Part shown: one piece after another, positions 60,829-64,000 of the stretch | How positions within the stretch are numbered: position 1 is the stretch's first letter | Layout of the letters: the number at the start of each line of letters is the position of its first letter | Source of the DNA: Telluria mixta | GTDB lineage: Bacteria; Pseudomonadota; Gammaproteobacteria; Burkholderiales; Burkholderiaceae_D | Reading direction: 5' to 3' | DNA length: 64,000 nucleotides | Assembly: GCF_029223865.1 (NCBI RefSeq) | Contig: NZ_CP119520.1 | Coordinates: forward strand, 4,092,001-4,156,000 | Made by a program: the position numbers and the translations under genes | The notes under the pieces: model-generated | What the model was told of the DNA's origin: nothing | Database searches by the model: none | The model's input: only the letters and a program-made list of their open reading frames with translations

Positions 60829-62964
60829 TCAGAAATCAAACTGCGCCGACGCCCGGAACGTCCTTGGCGCACCCGGCAGCAGATAGCCGCCCAGCGCCGG
60901 CGTCACGTCGCGCCAGTAGAACTTGTCGAACAGGTTCTCCACGCGTGCGCGCATCGTGACGTTCGTCGTGCCCCATTTCAGGCCGTACGACGCGCCCATG
61001 CCGAACACGTGATAGTCCGGCACGAACACGGTGTTCTCGACGTCGAACGCCTTCTTGCCCGAGTACTGCCACGTGCCGTCCAGCTTCAGGCCCGGGATCG
61101 CCGCCACGGCGTACTGCACCCATGCGGTCGACTTGAACGCGGGGACGTCCGTCACGCGCTTGCCGTCGACGCTCGCCTGGCCCGTGCCTTCCTGGCGCGT
61201 GTTCAGCGCCATCAGCGACACGCTCCAGTCCAGCGCCGGCGTCGCCTTGCCCTGCGCGGTCAGCTCGATGCCGCGGTGCGTTTCTTTACCGTTGCGCACG
61301 AACGTGTTGTTCGCATCCGTGTACTCCAGGCCCTGGCGGATCTGGAACAGTGCGGCCGACAGGTTGATGCCGTTGTCCAGCGCGGCCTTCGCGCCGATCT
61401 CGACCTGGCGCGAGCGCTGCGGGGCCAGCACCGCGTTCTCGTTCGTCGTCTGCATCGGCGCGATGCCGCCGTGCTGCAGGCCGTGGCTGACGGCGCCGTA
61501 CACGTTCCAGTCGCGGGCGGGGCTGAACACGACGGCCACGCTCGGCAGCAGGAACGAATCGTTGCCGTGCACGTAACCGTTGATGTCGGGGACGTATTCG
61601 CTGCGCTTGATCTCGACGCGGCGCAGGCCCGCATGCAGGGTCCACTGGTCCGTCAGGCTCACGATGTCCTGGGCGAACAGGGCGCGTTCGTCGTCGCTGC
61701 GGCGCTCGAACACGGGGCCCGTCACGCGGTCTGCGGCGACGTGCGGCGTCACGAGCGGGTTCCAGATATTGCTGTAGCCGACGTAGTCGTAGACGTAGTC
61801 GCCGAAGCTGTCGTGGCGCTCCGCATACGACGCGCCGACGGTCAGCGCATGGCGGATTGCGCCGGTCGCGAACTTGCCCTGCACCTGCGCCTGCACGCCC
61901 CACGGCGACTTGCGCTCGCCCGTGCTCTGGTAGTCGTAGACGTCGTAGTCGCCGTTCGCGCAGTAGCCCGGATAATAGCCCGCGCCCTCGTTGCTGCAGC
62001 CGTACGGGAAGGCGGTGAAGTCGTCGCGCTTGAACCAGTGCTTGTTGCCGGACACCGTTGCGAGCCAGTCCGGCGCCAGCTTGTACTCGAAGCGCAGGCC
62101 GACGTTGCTGTCCTTCGTCGTGACGGGACGCGTCCACGGCTGGTCGTTCAGCAGCATCCTGGCCGACACGCCGGTCGGCAACGTCGTACCCTGGATCAGC
62201 TGGAAGCCGGGCGCCGTGATCTGGGCCTTGCGCTGGTAATCCATGTCCAGCTGCAGAAGCGCATCCGGCGTGATCTGCCAGTCGAAGGCGGCGGACACGA
62301 ACTGGCGGTCGCCGTTCGCGCCGCGCACGTACGGATGCAGGTCGGCGGCGGCCGCGTTGATGCGGTAGCCGAAACGGCGGTCCTCGAAGCGGCCGCCCAG
62401 GTCCACGGTACCGTACAGGGTGCCGCGCTCGGACACTTCCACGGTCGCGGAGCGCAGCGGCGCATTCGTCGGGCGCTTGGTCACGTAGTTGACGATGCCG
62501 CCCGGCGTGGCGATGCCGGCCGTCAGGCCCGCGAGGCCTTTCAGCACTTCGATGCGTTCCTTGTTCTCCAGCGGGATCTGGGTGTCGCCCGGGATCGCGA
62601 AGCCGTCCTTGCGGTAGCTGTAGTTGTTGTCGAGGGCGAAGCCGCGGATCGAGAACTGCTCGGCATAGCCGACGGCGTTGTAGGCGTCGGCGACGGACGC
62701 GTCGAAGCGCATCGCCTCGGTCGTCGAACGGATCGACAGGTCCTGCATCTGCGTGCGGCCGATGGCGGTGATGGAGGCCGGTGTGTCGAACAGCGACGCT
62801 TCGCCGAACCCGCCGACGCTGGCGCGGTCGACGGCGATGAAGCGGTTGCCCGTCACGACGACTTCGGCGACGGGGCGGGTGTCTTGTACCTGCGCGTAGG
62901 CGACGTGCGCGTACGCTTGCATCAGCGCGCAGGCCAGGATGGAGTACTTCAGTTGACGGTTCAT
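60829..62964 (-). CDS. TonB-dependent outer-membrane receptor under TPP control
   Basis: The product has 711 residues. A signal peptide covers about 1-24. A plug domain (about 35-155) includes VAEVVVTGNRF, TEAMRFDASVADAYNAVGYA, FSIRGFALDNNYSYRKDGFA and ERIEVLKGLAGLTAGIATPG; the barrel ends with the C-terminal Phe in APRTFRASAQFDF. By similarity it looks like a siderophore receptor of the FhuE/FpvA kind. However, a clear TPP riboswitch lies in its leader (63062-63147), so its ligand is probably thiamin or a thiamin precursor. It is convergent with the Pnu transporter and kinase genes. Confidence 0.92.
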   Translation of the reverse strand: MNRQLKYSILACALMQAYAHVAYAQVQDTRPVAEVVVTGNRFIAVDRASVGGFGEASLFDTPASITAIGRTQMQDLSIRSTTEAMRFDASVADAYNAVGYAEQFSIRGFALDNNYSYRKDGFAIPGDTQIPLENKERIEVLKGLAGLTAGIATPGGIVNYVTKRPTNAPLRSATVEVSERGTLYGTVDLGGRFEDRRFGYRINAAAADLHPYVRGANGDRQFVSAAFDWQITPDALLQLDMDYQRKAQITAPGFQLIQGTTLPTGVSARMLLNDQPWTRPVTTKDSNVGLRFEYKLAPDWLATVSGNKHWFKRDDFTAFPYGCSNEGAGYYPGYCANGDYDVYDYQSTGERKSPWGVQAQVQGKFATGAIRHALTVGASYAERHDSFGDYVYDYVGYSNIWNPLVTPHVAADRVTGPVFERRSDDERALFAQDIVSLTDQWTLHAGLRRVEIKRSEYVPDINGYVHGNDSFLLPSVAVVFSPARDWNVYGAVSHGLQHGGIAPMQTTNENAVLAPQRSRQVEIGAKAALDNGINLSAALFQIRQGLEYTDANNTFVRNGKETHRGIELTAQGKATPALDWSVSLMALNTRQEGTGQASVDGKRVTDVPAFKSTAWVQYAVAAIPGLKLDGTWQYSGKKAFDVENTVFVPDYHVFGMGASYGLKWGTTNVTMRARVENLFDKFYWRDVTPALGGYLLPGAPRTFRASAQFDF

Positions 62965-63061
62965 GGTTTGCTCGTTTTCGCGCGCCGGCAATGGGCGCGC
63001 TGCTTTTTTTAAAAGCCGGAGCCAACGGGGAGAAGGGCAAACAAGGATGGGAACTGCGTTG

Positions 63062-63147
63062 CGCTTTCCTTCGCTGGCATTATCCAGATCAGGTACGAAG
63101 GGTATCTCTCACCCGGGAAGCGAACTCCCAGGACCCCTAGCGAAGGC
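63062..63147 (-). promoter_or_regulatory. TPP (THI-box) riboswitch
   Basis: On the minus strand the aptamer has the P1 stem CCTTCGCT/AGCGAAGG (63139-63146 and 63068-63075), the GGGTGAGAGATACCC segment that matches the conserved CUGAGA pyrimidine-binding part, and ACCTGATCTGGATAATGCCA, the near-invariant pyrophosphate-binding part. Downstream, GCGCGCC/GGCGCGC pairs about 15 bases before the ATG of the TonB receptor, which suggests control of translation initiation. High TPP should switch the receptor off. Confidence 0.96.
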
Positions 63148-63158
63148 GCGAGTGTAGC

Positions 63159-63187
63159 ACAGACGCGCCCCATGGTGGTGCGTCTGT
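63159..63187. promoter_or_regulatory. Inverted repeat ACAGACGC upstream of the riboswitch
   Basis: ACAGACGC (63159-63166) and GCGTCTGT (63180-63187) are perfect complements separated by 13 bases. On the minus strand TTGACA lies at its upstream edge and TACACT at its downstream edge, though their spacing (28 bases) is too long for one promoter. The dyad may be an operator near the receptor promoter. Confidence 0.35.
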
Positions 63188-63259
63188 CAATAGACATGTT
63201 GTAAAGCGAATGGTTCCCGCACGAGGCCAGCGTGACGTCGCCGGCCCCGTTCATGCGGA

Positions 63260-64000
63260 TCAGGCCGGCTCGGGCACCGCCGCCGGATGCACCACATGCG
63301 CGCGCGCATGCAGCAGATGGCGCTGGATGACGGCGCGGGACGCGTCGCCGATCAGGCGCCAGTGCTCGCGCCGCAGCGCCGCGCGCTTGCGGTGCTTGGA
63401 CGGCATCTCGGACAGCGGCTTCACGTAGAACGGCAGCGGGATCAGATAGCCGTCGCGGCCAGGCATCTCCTCGCCGCCGAGGATCTTCCAGAAGCCGTCA
63501 TACGCGTTGGCGAAATGTTTTTCCGGATCGGGATCGTAGGCGATATGCGCGTCGCTGCGGATTGCGACCACTTTGTCCATGCCGAGCGCCAGTGCGATGC
63601 CCTGCATGGCTGCGAAGCAAAAGAAACTGGGCGAGTTGTTCGGGAAGACGCGCTCGAACGCTTCGAACGCGGCGCCGGAATCGATCCAGCGGCCCTGGTT
63701 GCGCGCGATGAACGCGACGACGGGCATGTCGACGCCCACCATGTCGCCTTCGAGCCAGCTGAAGGAGAGGCGGTGCAGGCATTTGCCGTCCGCGATGAGG
63801 GCGAGAGTCAGGTCGCCTTCGGCATTGCTGCGCGAGGCCATCTCGAGCTGGATCATGAAGGTGCTGCCGTCATCCTGGTGGTGCCACAGGGGCAGGCCGC
63901 GCTGGCCGTAGACGGCGTCCAGGTAGCCGTCGTTGAACGTCGTTTCCTCGAACCGGTAGTGGCTCAGCACGGCCTGCACGCGCTGGCGCGGACTCAAGCC
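63260..64000 (-). CDS. VirK/YbjX family protein (partial, N-terminus outside window)
   Basis: The frame is open to the right edge of the window, so the start is missing; 246 residues are visible. The pattern SPRQRVQAVLSHYRFEETTF, GDLTLALIADGKCLHRLSFS, GRWIDSGAAFEAFERVFPNN and FFCFAAMQGIALALGM is that of the DUF535/VirK/YbjX family, with KRAALRREHWRLIGDAS at the end. YbjX and VirK have been linked to envelope stress and virulence in enteric bacteria, without a known reaction. It is a single gene in this window, upstream of and on the same strand as the TonB receptor; the riboswitch and a dyad lie between them. Confidence 0.88.
   Translation of the reverse strand, partial: GLSPRQRVQAVLSHYRFEETTFNDGYLDAVYGQRGLPLWHHQDDGSTFMIQLEMASRSNAEGDLTLALIADGKCLHRLSFSWLEGDMVGVDMPVVAFIARNQGRWIDSGAAFEAFERVFPNNSPSFFCFAAMQGIALALGMDKVVAIRSDAHIAYDPDPEKHFANAYDGFWKILGGEEMPGRDGYLIPLPFYVKPLSEMPSKHRKRAALRREHWRLIGDASRAVIQRHLLHARAHVVHPAAVPEPA

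Overview
The window is high-GC DNA with almost no gene-free space. Gene content suggests a betaproteobacterium of the Massilia/Telluria type (Oxalobacteraceae, Burkholderiales): a phasin, an MdtABC efflux operon, a PEP-CTERM protein, LytTR and NtrC-type two-component pairs, plant-polymer enzymes, and short palindromic repeats at gene ends. This placement is inferred from gene content, because there is no rRNA in the window. I found no tRNA, CRISPR array or intact transposon.

Layout. 1-2.2 kb: a periplasmic amine-oxidation cluster (Tat flavin amine oxidase, cytochrome c, secreted RidA-like protein). 2.2-3.3 kb: the remnant of a TnsB-like transposase. 3.5-11.5 kb: a phasin, an acyltransferase, a GH29 fucosidase, a secreted metallopeptidase-TPR-MORN protein, an SMP-30 protein and a Gfo/Idh/MocA oxidoreductase. 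11.7-15.5 kb: a sedolisin-family protease, a LytTR/LytS pair and a YCII protein. 15.5-19.3 kb: a DHFR-like reductase, an FHA membrane protein coupled to a trypsin-like protease, and ribA. 19.6-24.5 kb: a hybrid sensor kinase, a PAS-GGDEF-EAL protein and a PilZ protein. 24.6-29.1 kb: a tightly overlapping operon (CheY-like receiver, HEAT-repeat membrane protein, family 2 glycosyltransferase, secreted TIM-barrel-like protein) that looks like an uncharacterised polysaccharide system. 29.3-33.0 kb: small housekeeping and unknown genes plus a NYN-LOTUS RNA-binding protein. 33.1-36.4 kb: a sodium:solute symporter and SppA. 36.7-46.2 kb: an MdtABC-OprM-type efflux operon. 46.3-52.2 kb: an SBF-like transporter, a PL4 rhamnogalacturonan lyase coupled to a PEP-CTERM protein, and an S46 peptidase. 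52.2-59.4 kb: a MacAB-like ABC exporter in one operon with an NtrC/NtrY-type pair. 59.6-64 kb: a Pnu-type vitamin transporter with a NadR-like kinase, convergent to a TPP-riboswitch-controlled TonB-dependent receptor, and a partial VirK/YbjX gene.

Three themes stand out. First, the region near 22-29 kb places c-di-GMP genes (GGDEF-EAL, PilZ) directly downstream of the glycosyltransferase operon on the same strand. Second, the TonB receptor, Pnu transporter and kinase make a plausible thiamin-salvage set. Third, four otherwise good genes each lack exactly one base, in or near short G/C runs (about 9.2, 18.5, 51.77 and 59.13 kb). This pattern fits uncorrected sequencing indels better than independent gene decay. 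Long open frames on the opposite strand of real genes are common here and were ignored.
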